A DNA stretch of 64,000 nt, taken from positions 496,001 to 560,000 of the forward strand of contig NZ_JBBOBR010000001.1 in NCBI RefSeq assembly GCF_038002165.1, written 5' to 3'. The first letter of the stretch is position 1, and each line of letters begins with the position of its first letter. The notes under the pieces are model-generated. The model was not told where the DNA came from, did no database searches, and was given only the letters and a program-made list of their open reading frames with translations. Source of the stretch: Cytobacillus sp. FSL H8-0458 (GTDB taxonomy: Bacteria > Bacillota > Bacilli > Bacillales > Cytobacillaceae). The position numbers were made by a program, and so were the translations under genes. Shown in pieces: positions 1-8,683 of this stretch.

Positions 1-555
1 GAAGATTTTAAGGTGGAAGCCCGCATGCTCGAACACGGAATATCCTCTTATGGTTACCGGATTACAGAAAAGGACCGTCCGGGCACATTGCTTGCGGACA
101 AACTTGCTGAAGCGGGAATCAAACCGGGTCCGATATATAAGAAAATTAAGAATGGGGAAAACATAGAGCTTGAGGATGGAAGAATTCTCGAAGCAAAAAA
201 TTTCCTGGGGCCGGCTCAAAAGGGAAGAATTGTCACGGTGCTGGGAGATACCAGATTCTGCGATGCGGCAATAGATTTAGCAGCCGATGCTGACCTTTTA
301 ATACATGAGGCAACCTTCTCCGGGGGGGAAGAGAAGCTTGCATACGATTATTTTCATTCGACGACCCTGCAGGCTGCTCAGGTTGCCCTCGAGGCGAATG
401 CAAGGAAACTTTGCCTGAATCATATCAGTTCACGATATGAACGCCAGGATTGGGAACAGCTTGTTAAAGAATCACAGACCATTTTCCCCAATACGGTTAT
501 TGCTGAGGACTTTAAAGAAATTCATATCCCGCTTGATGAAGGAGAGGCGAATTAA
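1..555 (+). CDS. rnz: Ribonuclease Z, C-terminal part
   Basis: The gene enters from the left edge in frame 1, so the N-terminal part with the HxHxDH zinc motif is outside the window. RNase Z is the zinc-dependent endonuclease that removes 3' trailers from tRNA precursors, mainly those without an encoded CCA. The visible 184 residues contain family hallmarks: GDTRFC with its metal-binding Asp, HEATF, FHST, and LNHISSRY with its metal-binding His. The next gene starts immediately after the stop codon, so the two are probably co-transcribed. The assignment is firm; only the missing N-terminus limits it. Confidence 0.95.
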   Translation, partial: EDFKVEARMLEHGISSYGYRITEKDRPGTLLADKLAEAGIKPGPIYKKIKNGENIELEDGRILEAKNFLGPAQKGRIVTVLGDTRFCDAAIDLAADADLLIHEATFSGGEEKLAYDYFHSTTLQAAQVALEANARKLCLNHISSRYERQDWEQLVKESQTIFPNTVIAEDFKEIHIPLDEGEAN

Positions 556-1101
556 TTGAAAACTTTCTATATCGTGCGCCATGCAAAGGCTGAGGGCCAG
601 CCTTTCTCCGCCAAATTGACAGAAAGGGGAAGGGAACAGGCATTAAAATTAATTGATTTCTTTAAAGGCAAAGAAATTAATCGCATATACTCAAGCCCTT
701 TTGTGAGGGCGATTGAAACAATCCGGCCGCTTGCACAGTCCAGAAATCTGGATATTATTGAGGAAAGCCGTTTGGGTGAAAGGGTGCTGAGCTCTATTCT
801 TTTTGATGATTGGCAGGAAAAGCTTAAGCAAAGCTTTTCCGATTTTGATCTCGTTTTTGAAGGGGGAGAATCTCATTCATCAGGAATGAAACGAGCTTCT
901 TCCCTGCTGGATGAATTAATCGCGTCCAATGAGAATCACATCGTTCTGGTCAGCCATGGCAATTTATCAACGCTGCTGCTTCGCCATTTCGATGAAAATG
1001 CAGGCTTTGAGCATCTGATGAAAATGAGTAACCCGGATGTTTTCGAGATAAAAGTAAATGGTGATGATACAGTATGGAAGCGGATTTGGAATGAAAAGTA
1101 A
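556..1101 (+). CDS. Histidine phosphatase family protein
   Basis: This 181-residue protein belongs to the phosphoglycerate-mutase-like histidine phosphatases. The phosphoryl-accepting motif VRHAKAEG sits at residues 7-14, the second catalytic His is in VSHGN near residue 132, and a conserved Arg occurs in SSPFVRAIET. The start is TTG, directly after the rnz stop codon and 8-10 bases downstream of GGAGAGG, which implies translational coupling. The substrate cannot be read from sequence; small phosphorylated metabolites or sugar phosphates are typical. It is a complete single-domain protein with no signal peptide or membrane segment. Confidence 0.85.
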   Translation: MKTFYIVRHAKAEGQPFSAKLTERGREQALKLIDFFKGKEINRIYSSPFVRAIETIRPLAQSRNLDIIEESRLGERVLSSILFDDWQEKLKQSFSDFDLVFEGGESHSSGMKRASSLLDELIASNENHIVLVSHGNLSTLLLRHFDENAGFEHLMKMSNPDVFEIKVNGDDTVWKRIWNEK

Positions 1102-1134
1102 TGCCTGGAAAAATTGAATTTTTCAAATTTGGCA

Positions 1135-1163
1135 TTGACGGTTCTCTGCATGCATACTATAAT
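1135..1163 (+). promoter_or_regulatory. SigA-type promoter of the T-box transporter
   Basis: TTGACG at 1135-1140 and a perfect TATAAT at 1158-1163 are separated by 17 bases. Transcription would start near 1170, about 20-25 bases upstream of the first T-box helix, the usual arrangement for a T-box leader. Confidence 0.8.
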
Positions 1164-1190
1164 CACACTTATACTTTAAAACATTATAGT

Positions 1191-1431
1191 AAAAAGCTAT
1201 GAAGAGACTCTACTAAGTTTTATCTCCCTGTTTATAGAGAGCCAGTGGATGGTGGAAACTGGCACAAAGATAAAATGAATTTCATCTTGGAGCTTATCTT
1301 TCCTGCATTTAGCAGAAAAGACGGTAAATCCGTTATATTTTCGAGTGGAAAGTCACATGCTTTCAAAAAGGGTGGTACCGCGTGAATCTAAATTCACGTC
1401 CCTTTTGAAGAATGTGGCTTTTTTGTTTTTA
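1191..1431 (+). promoter_or_regulatory. T-box riboswitch, phenylalanine-type specifier likely
   Basis: This tRNA-sensing leader controls transcription termination ahead of the transporter at 1453. The diagnostic T-box GGGTGGTACCGCG lies at 1370-1382 and is followed by a terminator made of CGTGAAT and ATTCACG plus GGG/CCC pairing and a T-rich run ending near 1426. Stem I runs from AAGCT (1194-1198) to AGCTT (1291-1295), with a GAAGAG K-turn strand and an upper helix TTTTATCT/AGATAAAA. The 3' side of the specifier loop, 1277-1284, reads GAATTTCA. Read as TTT or as TTC the specifier is Phe in either register. ATG at 1275-1277 is a less likely alternative because it falls in the helix. Confidence 0.88.
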
Positions 1432-1452
1432 AAAAAATTTGGAGGTACAGGC

Positions 1453-2790
1453 ATGCAGCAAAATGAGCAATGGTCATCGAAGATAGGATTTATTTTAGCA
1501 TCGGCCGGTTCGGCAATCGGACTTGGAGCAATTTGGAAGCTTCCGTATGTGACGGGAACAAGCGGAGGCGGGGCATTTATATTATTATTTCTGTTATTTT
1601 CCCTTTTAATTGGTTTTCCGCTTTTGCTGGCTGAGTTTGTGATTGGCCGCAGTACGGGGAAGGAGGCAATCTCGGCATATAAGGATATTGCTCCGGGAAC
1701 TAAATGGCACTGGATAGGCTACCTTGGCGTATTCACGTGTTTTCTGCTTTTATCCTTCTATAGTGTAATAGGCGGGTGGATTCTGAAGTACATTGTATAT
1801 GGGGTTACCGGGTCTATGAATGGTGCAGGCAATTATGAAGAGCTATTTGGCGCAGCCGTGTCAGACTCTGTATCTGTTGTATCGGCACAAGGGATCTTTT
1901 TATTCATAACTGTTTTAGTGGTTGCCAAAGGCGTCCAGAAGGGGATCGAGCAGGTCAGCAAAATTATGATGCCGGCTTTGTTTCTTTTATTTATTATTTT
2001 GATTGCACGATCCCTGACACTGGATAATGCGATGGAAGGCGTCTCGTTCTTTTTAAAGCCTGATTTTTCAAACCTAACGTCTGAAACCGTACTATATGCG
2101 ATGGGCCAATCGTTTTTCTCCCTAAGTGTCGGGGTATCGGTTATGGTAACGTACAGCTCTTATCTATCTAAAAAAGAAAATCTGATGCAGCCTGCATTTT
2201 CTGTTGTCGGAATGAACTTATTTATTTCAGTTCTGGCTGGACTGGCTATTTTCCCTGCTGTGTTCTCATTGGGCTTTGAGCCTGCTGCAGGTCCTGGCTT
2301 ATTGTTCATTGTCCTGCCATCTGTTTTTGATCAGATTCTGTTTGGGAGAGTGTTCCTGCTCTTCTTCCTTGCACTGTTTCTATTTGCAACCTTAACATCC
2401 GCTTTTTCAATGCTTGAAATTGTGGTGGCTGCTCTGACGAATAAGAAGGGAAGTGGCAGAACCCGTGCAGCCTGGCTGACAGGACTGGCAATCTTTATCG
2501 TCGGGGTCCCATCGGCATTATCCTTCAGCAGCTTATCCGATATTTCAATTTTCGGCAAAATCATCTTTGATGCTGCTGATTTCCTTGTCAGCAACATCTT
2601 GATGCCGGTAGGAGCTTTGCTGATCTCCATATTTGTGTCCTACAAAATGAAGAAAGACCTGCTGAGAAGTGAATTGATTCAAGGTTCAAAGTCGCTGAAT
2701 GGAATCTTTTCCGCGTGGTATTTCCTTCTGCGCTATGTGGTTCCTCTGGTTATTATCATTGTATTCCTTGATTCACTGCAGATTATATAA
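1453..2790 (+). CDS. Sodium-dependent transporter, NSS (SNF) family
   Basis: This 445-residue integral membrane protein resembles bacterial neurotransmitter:sodium symporters of the LeuT/YhdH type. Near the N-terminus it has [27 protein letters not shown], reported here by position as residues 7-34, the conserved unwound TM1 region that binds sodium and substrate. About eleven or twelve hydrophobic segments follow. The ATG at 1453 is chosen because GGAGG at 1441-1445 is correctly spaced; an upstream in-frame ATG at 1345 would lie inside the T-box. The Phe-type T-box suggests uptake of phenylalanine or another aromatic amino acid, which is inference from regulation. Confidence 0.88.
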   Translation: MQQNEQWSSKIGFILASAGSAIGLGAIWKLPYVTGTSGGGAFILLFLLFSLLIGFPLLLAEFVIGRSTGKEAISAYKDIAPGTKWHWIGYLGVFTCFLLLSFYSVIGGWILKYIVYGVTGSMNGAGNYEELFGAAVSDSVSVVSAQGIFLFITVLVVAKGVQKGIEQVSKIMMPALFLLFIILIARSLTLDNAMEGVSFFLKPDFSNLTSETVLYAMGQSFFSLSVGVSVMVTYSSYLSKKENLMQPAFSVVGMNLFISVLAGLAIFPAVFSLGFEPAAGPGLLFIVLPSVFDQILFGRVFLLFFLALFLFATLTSAFSMLEIVVAALTNKKGSGRTRAAWLTGLAIFIVGVPSALSFSSLSDISIFGKIIFDAADFLVSNILMPVGALLISIFVSYKMKKDLLRSELIQGSKSLNGIFSAWYFLLRYVVPLVIIIVFLDSLQII

Positions 2791-2791
2791 T

Positions 2792-2834
2792 AAAAACGAG
2801 GGATGGCAGCTAACAGGTGCCATCCCTCGTTTTT
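2792..2834. terminator. Bidirectional terminator between transporter and namA
   Basis: A perfect 17-bp hairpin (2792-2808 with 2818-2834) has AAAAA on the left and TTTTT on the right, so it can end both converging transcripts. Confidence 0.9.
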
Positions 2835-2837
2835 ATG

Positions 2838-3857
2838 CTACAGCCATCCCCGTTCATATTGCTTAGGAGGTTCGATTGATGCACCAAGTTCGTTTGCTGC
2901 TGTCCGCGGCCAATAGGGGTCTCTCAGCAATTCTCTGGCAATAAAGATTAAATCAGCCCGTTCGTTTTGAAGGATTTCTTCAGCCTGCAGGCCGGATGTA
3001 ATAAGCCCGACTGCACCAGTCTGGATATTCGCACCTTCTTTAATGGTTTCAGAGAATTTGACCTGGTAGCCCGGGTAAGTATGTATTCTGGCTGGCACTA
3101 CTGCTCCGGAGCTTACATCAATTAAATCCACTCCCTGCTCCTTCATCCATTTTCCCATTTCTGCATAATCCTCTGAGGTTAACCCTTCATCATGATAATC
3201 ATGGGCTGATACTCTGACAAATAAAGGGCCATCCCAAACGGCTTTAACGGCTTCAATGACTTCACGGAGGAAGCGGTATCGGTTTTCAGCCGATCCCCCA
3301 TACTCATCATTCCGTTTATTGCTTAGGGGTGAGAGAAACTCATTGATCAGATAGCCGTGTGCAGCATGAATTTCAATTACTTCAAAGCCGGCTTTTTTCG
3401 CTCTTTCAGCGCCTTTTTTGAATGCCTGGACAGTTTCTGATACTTCTTCTTTTGTCATTTCTTTTGGTGTTTTCATTTTTTCATTAAATGCAATAGCTGA
3501 TGGGGCGAGAATTTCTCCTTCAACAGTCGCTTTTCTGCCGGCATGCGCAAGCTGTATTCCAGATGAAGCACCGTGTTCTTTCACTAGCCCGGTTAATTCC
3601 TTCAGGCCTGCGATGTGATCGTCACTCCATATCCCCAGATCCTGAGGAGAAATCCGGCCCTGTGGAGTCACAGCTGTTGCCTCCAGGATAATTAATCCCA
3701 CCTGCCCGACAGCCCGGCTCGCATAATGAATCCGGTGCCAGTTTTCAACCATTCCGTCTTCATTATGGCTTGAGTACATGCACATCGGTGCCATAACAAT
3801 TCTGTTTTTAAAGGTGACACCTTTAATTGTAAAAGGTGAAAAGAGCTTCGTTTCCAT
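2838..3857 (-). CDS. namA: NADPH dehydrogenase, Old Yellow Enzyme family
   Basis: This 339-residue FMN protein is the counterpart of B. subtilis YqjM/NamA, which reduces activated C=C bonds of enones and xenobiotics using NADPH. Matching features are Cys26 and Tyr28 in the MAPMCMYSS segment, the HAAH pair near residues 164-167 that binds the substrate carbonyl, the OYE signature [18 protein letters not shown], and a C-terminal ERGWL segment that in YqjM completes the neighbouring active site of the dimer. The ATG start is preceded by TAAGGAGG. It is a single-gene unit facing the terminator at 2792-2834. Confidence 0.95.
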   Translation of the reverse strand: METKLFSPFTIKGVTFKNRIVMAPMCMYSSHNEDGMVENWHRIHYASRAVGQVGLIILEATAVTPQGRISPQDLGIWSDDHIAGLKELTGLVKEHGASSGIQLAHAGRKATVEGEILAPSAIAFNEKMKTPKEMTKEEVSETVQAFKKGAERAKKAGFEVIEIHAAHGYLINEFLSPLSNKRNDEYGGSAENRYRFLREVIEAVKAVWDGPLFVRVSAHDYHDEGLTSEDYAEMGKWMKEQGVDLIDVSSGAVVPARIHTYPGYQVKFSETIKEGANIQTGAVGLITSGLQAEEILQNERADLIFIARELLRDPYWPRTAANELGASIEPPKQYERGWL

Positions 3858-3951
3858 AATTTCTGCCTCCTTATTTCGCTATCCTAAATATTAAGTATAT
3901 CAGGCAGTTCCAAAAATGAAAAAGAACATGCATTTAGGAAGGTGTGTGCTT

Positions 3952-5106
3952 TCAGCGTTTATTCCTCAATTCGCTTAACTTATATAATGTACCTCTCCAG
4001 ACTATGCCGCCCCGTACAAAGGTTAGAATGCTGGCACGGATTATAGAATAAATAAACAGGAGAGCTGTAATAGGAAATACAGTAAACAGAAGCGGAGAAA
4101 ATTTGGACATTCTTTTTGTAATGATTGTATAAACACCTGCTATTAAAACAATGTTTGCAAGGCTTAGACTGAAAATCATTTTGTCAGTTGAAAAAATGGA
4201 GAAAAAGGGAAGCACCTGAGAAAAGAATGTGCCGGCAATTGCAAATAGCACCATGCTAATACGGTAATGAAGGCCTGCAAAAGTATTTTTCTCCAATCCT
4301 TTAAAGGCTTCTATTAAGCTTTCATACCATTCAACTTCAATCAGATCCATCGCCGTTGCAAATTTCTGCCTGAGGCCGTTCTGTTTGATTTTCATTCCAA
4401 GCATTAAATCATCATCAGGACGCATTTTTAATGCCTTGTGTGTTCCGATTGCTTCATAGGAATGCCTGGACACCATATTAAATGCCCCAATGCCAACGCC
4501 GCTCTTTGAACGTGGATTATTCGCCAGCCATGGGCGTTTATAATAGGAGAAGCCGAAAAGAAAAAAAGCAATGAACGTGTTGAGCCAGAAACTCCTGCCC
4601 GTCAAGCTCGGTGCCGCCGTTAAATGATCCAGGTCATTCTTGCTGAAATAATGAACCGCCTTGCTGAAGGCATCCTTTTTAAATAACACATCGGCATCTG
4701 TAAACAGAATTAATTCCCCTGATGATTCCATATATCCTTTATAAAGAGCGTGGTTTTTTCCCAGCCATCCGCTAGGGAGGGAATCAATATGAATGCACTT
4801 AACCCTTGGATCTTTCTTCTGAATATGGCCCATGATGCTTCCTGTGCTGTCGGCTGAACGGTCATTGACCAATATCCATTCAATGCGCTTATAGCTTTGC
4901 CGCAGCTGGGTTTCTAAGCTCTCCGTAAGCTTCGCTTCTTCATTCCTTGCCGCTGTAATAACAGAAAGAAGGGGGCCTTCAGTCATCGTATCGCTATCTT
5001 CAAGGCGGTCCAGGCTTTTTAGTCCCAGAACGGCATCAATTAGTACTGCAATCCATACCAGGAGGCTTGCGCTTAATAGAATAATGAGCATTTGCAGGTT
5101 TCTCAT
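3952..5106 (-). CDS. Membrane-associated glycosyltransferase family 2
   Basis: This 384-residue protein has one N-terminal membrane anchor (about residues 5-28), a GT2 catalytic domain and about three to four C-terminal membrane segments. Catalytic features are SVITAARNEE at the start of the nucleotide fold, VNDRSAD, FTDADV as the DxD metal motif, and RPDDDLMLG. The closing VRGGIVWRGTLY resembles the end of the CrtQ/HpnB-type glycosyltransferases that act on carotenoid or hopanoid lipids, so a lipid acceptor is plausible but not proven. It lies about 50 bp downstream of proI on the same strand. Its ribosome site (AAAAAAGG directly before ATG) is poor. Confidence 0.78.
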   Translation of the reverse strand: MRNLQMLIILLSASLLVWIAVLIDAVLGLKSLDRLEDSDTMTEGPLLSVITAARNEEAKLTESLETQLRQSYKRIEWILVNDRSADSTGSIMGHIQKKDPRVKCIHIDSLPSGWLGKNHALYKGYMESSGELILFTDADVLFKKDAFSKAVHYFSKNDLDHLTAAPSLTGRSFWLNTFIAFFLFGFSYYKRPWLANNPRSKSGVGIGAFNMVSRHSYEAIGTHKALKMRPDDDLMLGMKIKQNGLRQKFATAMDLIEVEWYESLIEAFKGLEKNTFAGLHYRISMVLFAIAGTFFSQVLPFFSIFSTDKMIFSLSLANIVLIAGVYTIITKRMSKFSPLLFTVFPITALLFIYSIIRASILTFVRGGIVWRGTLYKLSELRNKR

Positions 5107-5157
5107 CCTTTTTTCATAGTTTGCAATAAGACGGCGTTTTATAGGGGATGCCGTCAG

Positions 5158-5988
5158 CTAAATTTTGACGGTGCTGCTGAAGTTTTGGCCAAGCCGCCTC
5201 GATTGGGCTGTCGCTTCCTTGATGCATTCAATGAAAGCTTCCTGCACTCCGTTCGCTTCAAGCACTTTTACGCCTGCTTCAGTGGTGCCGCCAGGGCTTG
5301 TTACTTCTTTCCTAAGCTGCTGAGGGTCCTTGGCTGATCGGGCCAGCATTTCGGCTGCCCCGATGAGTGTCTGGATGATGAATTCTTTCGCCATACCCTT
5401 TTCGAGCCCGATTTCTTCCGCGCTTTTTTCCATAGCTTCCGCAAGATAGTATATATATGCCGGTCCGCTGCCTGACAGGCCTGTTACAGCATCCAGCTGA
5501 CTTTCCTCAACAAATGCTGATTTTCCCACTGTATCAAAAATGCCTCTTACTGCTTTCATCTGTTCTCTGTTCACTCTTTCATTAGCCGATAAGGCGCTTG
5601 CTGATTTTCCGACTGCTGCTGATGTATTTGGCATGGCTCTTACGACTGGCAGCTTTTTTCCTGCCAAAAATTCAATGCTTTCGATCGAAACGCCGGCGAG
5701 AACGGAAATGATCAGCATGTCTTCCTGTAAATAAGGCTTTATGAGATTGATGGCTTCCTGAGCATCTTTTGGCTTCATCGCTAAAATAACAGCGTCAGCC
5801 CCGCTTAACAGTTCACTGAGATTATAAGTGGCCTGAACGCCATAGGCTTTTTGCAAGGATTGCAGCTTTTTCCTGCTGCATCGGTTTGTCACCCAAATTT
5901 TGCTGCCGGTAATGAGCCGGCTTTCGACGATTCCTGATATTAACGCTTCTGCCATTGATCCTGCTCCTACAATAGCTAATTTTTTCAT
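5158..5988 (-). CDS. proI: Pyrroline-5-carboxylate reductase
   Basis: This 276-residue enzyme catalyses the last step of proline synthesis, reducing 1-pyrroline-5-carboxylate with NAD(P)H. It has an N-terminal Rossmann motif GAGSMAEAL at residues 8-16, VLAGVSIESIE, the MPNTSA segment, and the family signature LSGSGPAYIYYLAEAM followed by PGGTTEAGVKVLE near the C-terminus. The ATG follows a good AGGAGG. A proline-specific T-box directly upstream controls it, which matches B. subtilis, where proI (yqjO) is reported to be T-box regulated. It is likely co-transcribed with the glycosyltransferase at 3952-5106. Confidence 0.96.
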   Translation of the reverse strand: MKKLAIVGAGSMAEALISGIVESRLITGSKIWVTNRCSRKKLQSLQKAYGVQATYNLSELLSGADAVILAMKPKDAQEAINLIKPYLQEDMLIISVLAGVSIESIEFLAGKKLPVVRAMPNTSAAVGKSASALSANERVNREQMKAVRGIFDTVGKSAFVEESQLDAVTGLSGSGPAYIYYLAEAMEKSAEEIGLEKGMAKEFIIQTLIGAAEMLARSAKDPQQLRKEVTSPGGTTEAGVKVLEANGVQEAFIECIKEATAQSRRLGQNFSSTVKI

Positions 5989-6032
5989 TTGGTTATTCCT
6001 CCTTATTGTTTGCTCTATTTACCGGCTGTTAA

Positions 6033-6305
6033 AAATAAAAAAGCCTTTCCATCCAGTAAAGGACGAAAAGACTTTGCTTCCGCGGTACCACCTTCATTGC
6101 CTTTTCTTTCTTCGTGCAGCATGCCTGCCGCAGCCGCTGTGTTTTTGAAAAGGCATCTCGATCCCGATAACGCCGGGGGTGCGTTTAGGTTTTCCTAACA
6201 GCTCATAAGGCAGGTTCAATGGTCAAGTGGACGGTGAAGCCTTTCAGCCGCTCGAGCTTCACTCTCTTTCGCCGTTTTCCATTTACTAATCTTATTCATC
6301 GCCAT
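6033..6305 (-). promoter_or_regulatory. T-box riboswitch with proline specifier (CCT)
   Basis: On the minus strand the T-box GGTGGTACCGCGG occupies 6080-6092. Stem I begins at GATGAATAAGATTAGTA (6284-6300), with the GA-rich K-turn strand and conserved AGTA. The specifier-loop strand reads GAACCTG (6211-6217), giving codon CCT for proline followed by a purine. The terminator pairs 6061-6072 with 6042-6053 and is followed by a T run on the minus strand at 6033-6041. Under proline starvation uncharged tRNA-Pro should favour read-through into proI. Confidence 0.93.
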
Positions 6306-6311
6306 GTTTCT

Positions 6312-6349
6312 GCTGTACAGAAGTACAGCTTTGATTTATGAAAATCAAA
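6312..6349. promoter_or_regulatory. Two adjacent perfect palindromes between proI leader and yqjP
   Basis: GCTGTAC AGAA GTACAGC at 6312-6329 is followed directly by TTTGATTT ATGA AAATCAAA at 6330-6349. They lie just upstream of the proI T-box leader, where its promoter must be, so they may be operator or transcription-start structures. The rest of the gap, 6350-6651, is AT-rich and has no convincing reading frame; it presumably holds the yqjP promoter, but I cannot pick one with confidence. Confidence 0.45.
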
Positions 6350-6651
6350 TTTTAATTGTGATTATGCAAGAAGACACACTTATTTGTCAAGCGGTATTTT
6401 TCAAAAGATTATTAATATTGCATAAAAGTTATGTGAAAATAATGACAATTACTAAAAAGAACGGTACACTTATTTTTATATATGTAAATTTCTAAATTAT
6501 GTTATTGAATTCCGTTAATATGTGTGTATGGCAAATGCTGATATTTAAGGGAATAACAGAACAGTTTTACTTAAAGGAAGCATGTCTGCGGAAGTATATA
6601 GAAAAACAGCTTTATTTTATTTAAATATAGTGATTTTGGGAGGATTGTAAC

Positions 6652-7626
6652 ATGGCAAAATGGAAGGATGGAATTGCAAAGCTTATTATCCCGACACCTT
6701 TTCCTGTCGGCGACGTTAATGTATATGCAGTAAAAGGGGAAAAGCTGACTCTTGTCGATGCAGGCCCTAAAACGGATGAAGCTTGGGAAGCTTTAAAATC
6801 CCAGCTTAAAGAGCTGAATTTAACTCCGGGTGATTTTGAACAGGTTGTTCTCACACATCATCATCCCGATCATGCCGGGCTGCTTGACTTTTTTCCGGAC
6901 AATCTTGATGTGTTCGGGCACCCGGTTAACCAAAGGTGGCTGTCCCGTACTGACGAATTTCTAAAATTTCATGATGAATTTTACATAAAACTGTTTAATG
7001 AATTTGGAATCCCTGAAAGGTATGCTTCCTTTATTAACAAAATGAAAAAAACTTTGCGCTATGCCTGCAATCGTACCCTGACAGGAGAGCTGAAGGAAGG
7101 CAGCCAGCCTGAAGGGCTTAACGATTGGGCGGTAATGGAGACCCCCGGGCATGCACAGAGCCATATAGGTTTGTTCAGAGAGAAAGATGGTGTATTCCTT
7201 GGAGGAGACCATTTGCTTGCACACATTTCACCTAATCCTATCCTGGAGCCGCCGCTTTCCGGCAATGCGGAAAGGCCGAAGCCGCAGCTTCAGTATAACG
7301 AGTCTCTGAAAAAGCTGCGCCAGCTGCCGATATCCCTTTTTTACTCCGGACATGGAGAGGATATTACAAATGTGAATGAGTTAATAAACGAAAGGCTTGG
7401 CCGCCAGCATGAGCGGGCGATGAAAGTAAAGGCATGGCTTGAGTCCGAATCGCTTACTGTTTTTGAGGTATGCCGCCGCCTTTTTCCGAAGGTTTATGAG
7501 AAGGAGCTTTCCCTGACCATTTCCGAAACAGTCGCACAGCTTGACTATTTGCATTCAATAGGAGAGATTTATATAAATAAAGAGGAGGAAGCATTCTTGT
7601 ATTCCGCATCAAAAGAGGTGGTTTGA
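6652..7626 (+). CDS. yqjP: MBL-fold metallo-hydrolase (YqjP-like)
   Basis: This 324-residue cytosolic protein has a metallo-beta-lactamase fold. The zinc motif HHHPDHAG lies near residues 69-76. Further metal ligands are suggested by GHAQSHIGLF and GGDHLLAH, and SGHGEDI supplies the last His. A C-terminal helical region (about residues 240-324), rich in charged residues, resembles the winged-helix cap seen in related hydrolases. The ATG follows GGGAGGATTGTAAC. It abuts yqjQ with no gap and keeps the B. subtilis yqjP-yqjQ order. The substrate is unknown. Confidence 0.85.
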   Translation: MAKWKDGIAKLIIPTPFPVGDVNVYAVKGEKLTLVDAGPKTDEAWEALKSQLKELNLTPGDFEQVVLTHHHPDHAGLLDFFPDNLDVFGHPVNQRWLSRTDEFLKFHDEFYIKLFNEFGIPERYASFINKMKKTLRYACNRTLTGELKEGSQPEGLNDWAVMETPGHAQSHIGLFREKDGVFLGGDHLLAHISPNPILEPPLSGNAERPKPQLQYNESLKKLRQLPISLFYSGHGEDITNVNELINERLGRQHERAMKVKAWLESESLTVFEVCRRLFPKVYEKELSLTISETVAQLDYLHSIGEIYINKEEEAFLYSASKEVV

Positions 7627-8421
7627 TTGTCAGACAGATTAAAAAATAAAAATGTGATTATCACCGGTGCATCAGGCGGAATCGGGGCGCAAATGGCCGT
7701 CCTTTGTGCCGAGAGGGGAGCAAATCTTGTCCTTCTTGCCCGCCGCCTTGACAAATTGCAGGAGCTGCAGGCAGACTTGCGGAAGCGTTATTCAGTTGAT
7801 GTTCATGTGCAGAAGCTTGATGTTTCGGACACTGACGAAGTTTCGGCTGTTTTTTCAGAGATCATTGCCCGGTTTGGTCACATAGACGTTCTTGTGAATA
7901 ACGCGGGTTTCGGTGTTTTCAGGGAGGCGCATGAAGCAAAAGTTGAAGAAATAAAGGGAATGTTTGATGTAAACGTTGTTGGCTTAATGGCCTGCACGAG
8001 CATGGTGCTGCCAGTGATGAGGAAACAGAGGAGCGGCCATATTATTAATATCGCTTCACAGGCCGGCAAAATGGCCACACCGAAATCGAGTGTCTATTCC
8101 GCCACCAAACATGCGGTTCTTGGCTATACAAACAGCCTTCGGATGGAGCTTACTGACAGCAATGTGTTTGTGACGGCAGTTAACCCCGGACCGATTGAAA
8201 CCAATTTCTTTACTATTGCAGATGAAAAGGGCACATACGTGAAAAATGTAAGCAAATATATGCTTAAGCCCGAATACGTGGCCCTCAAGGTAGTCAATGC
8301 CATGCTACGGCCTGTCAGGGAAATCAACCTTCCGCGGTGGATGAATGCGGGGAGCATTATCTATGCCCTTTTTCCAGGACTGTTCGAAAAAATTGGAAAA
8401 CGCGCATTCAATCAAAAATAA
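7627..8421 (+). CDS. yqjQ: Short-chain dehydrogenase/reductase (YqjQ-like)
   Basis: This 264-residue SDR has the cofactor motif TGASGGIG at residues 13-20, NNAGFG near 90, the active-site Ser in INIASQAG, and the YSATK catalytic Tyr/Lys pair near 158-162. The ARR after the second beta strand (LLARRLDK) favours NADP(H). The start is TTG directly after the yqjP stop, with GAGGTGG upstream, so the pair is translationally coupled. A hydrophobic C-terminus (MNAGSIIYALFPGLF) is typical of SDRs that act near membranes. The substrate is not known. Confidence 0.88.
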   Translation: MSDRLKNKNVIITGASGGIGAQMAVLCAERGANLVLLARRLDKLQELQADLRKRYSVDVHVQKLDVSDTDEVSAVFSEIIARFGHIDVLVNNAGFGVFREAHEAKVEEIKGMFDVNVVGLMACTSMVLPVMRKQRSGHIINIASQAGKMATPKSSVYSATKHAVLGYTNSLRMELTDSNVFVTAVNPGPIETNFFTIADEKGTYVKNVSKYMLKPEYVALKVVNAMLRPVREINLPRWMNAGSIIYALFPGLFEKIGKRAFNQK

Positions 8422-8428
8422 GAAGCTC

Positions 8429-8465
8429 AGAAGCTGCAGCCAAATGCCTGCAGCTTCTTTTGTTT
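8429..8465 (+). terminator. Terminator after yqjQ
   Basis: AGAAGCTGCAG (8429-8439) pairs with CTGCAGCTTCT (8448-8458), followed by TTTGTTTTT. Confidence 0.88.
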
Positions 8466-8532
8466 TTGGCTGGTGAGGCGTCTGTCCCGGGGAGAAAGAA
8501 CCACTTTTAAGAAAAACCGCGTAAAATTTCCA

Positions 8533-8592
8533 TTGAAACCGAACGCATATTCGCTTAATATAATGGGTATACATATACAGAACAGATGTTCT
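8533..8592 (+). promoter_or_regulatory. polYB promoter with two LexA (SOS) boxes
   Basis: A TTGAAA (8533-8538) and TAATAT (8556-8561) pair with 17-bp spacing forms a SigA-type promoter. CGAACGCATATTCG at 8540-8553 lies in the spacer, and AGAACAGATGTTCT at 8579-8592 lies just downstream of the start site. Both match the Bacillus LexA/DinR pattern GAAC-N4-GTTC, the first with one mismatch in the core, the second perfectly. Two operators flanking the start site imply tight SOS repression of polYB-yqjX. Confidence 0.75.
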
Positions 8593-8683
8593 TGCGATAT
8601 ATATTTTTTCTCAGAGGGGCTATGCAGCATAGAAGCTGATAAGCAGCGCCTTACGCTTTTTTTTGAAGGAGGATGTCGAAGTC

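Noticed and set aside
1345..1452. In-frame extension of the transporter upstream to ATG 1345
   Set aside because: The region is the 3' part of the T-box leader, including the GGGTGGTACCGCG motif and terminator; the strong GGAGG before ATG 1453 fixes the start.
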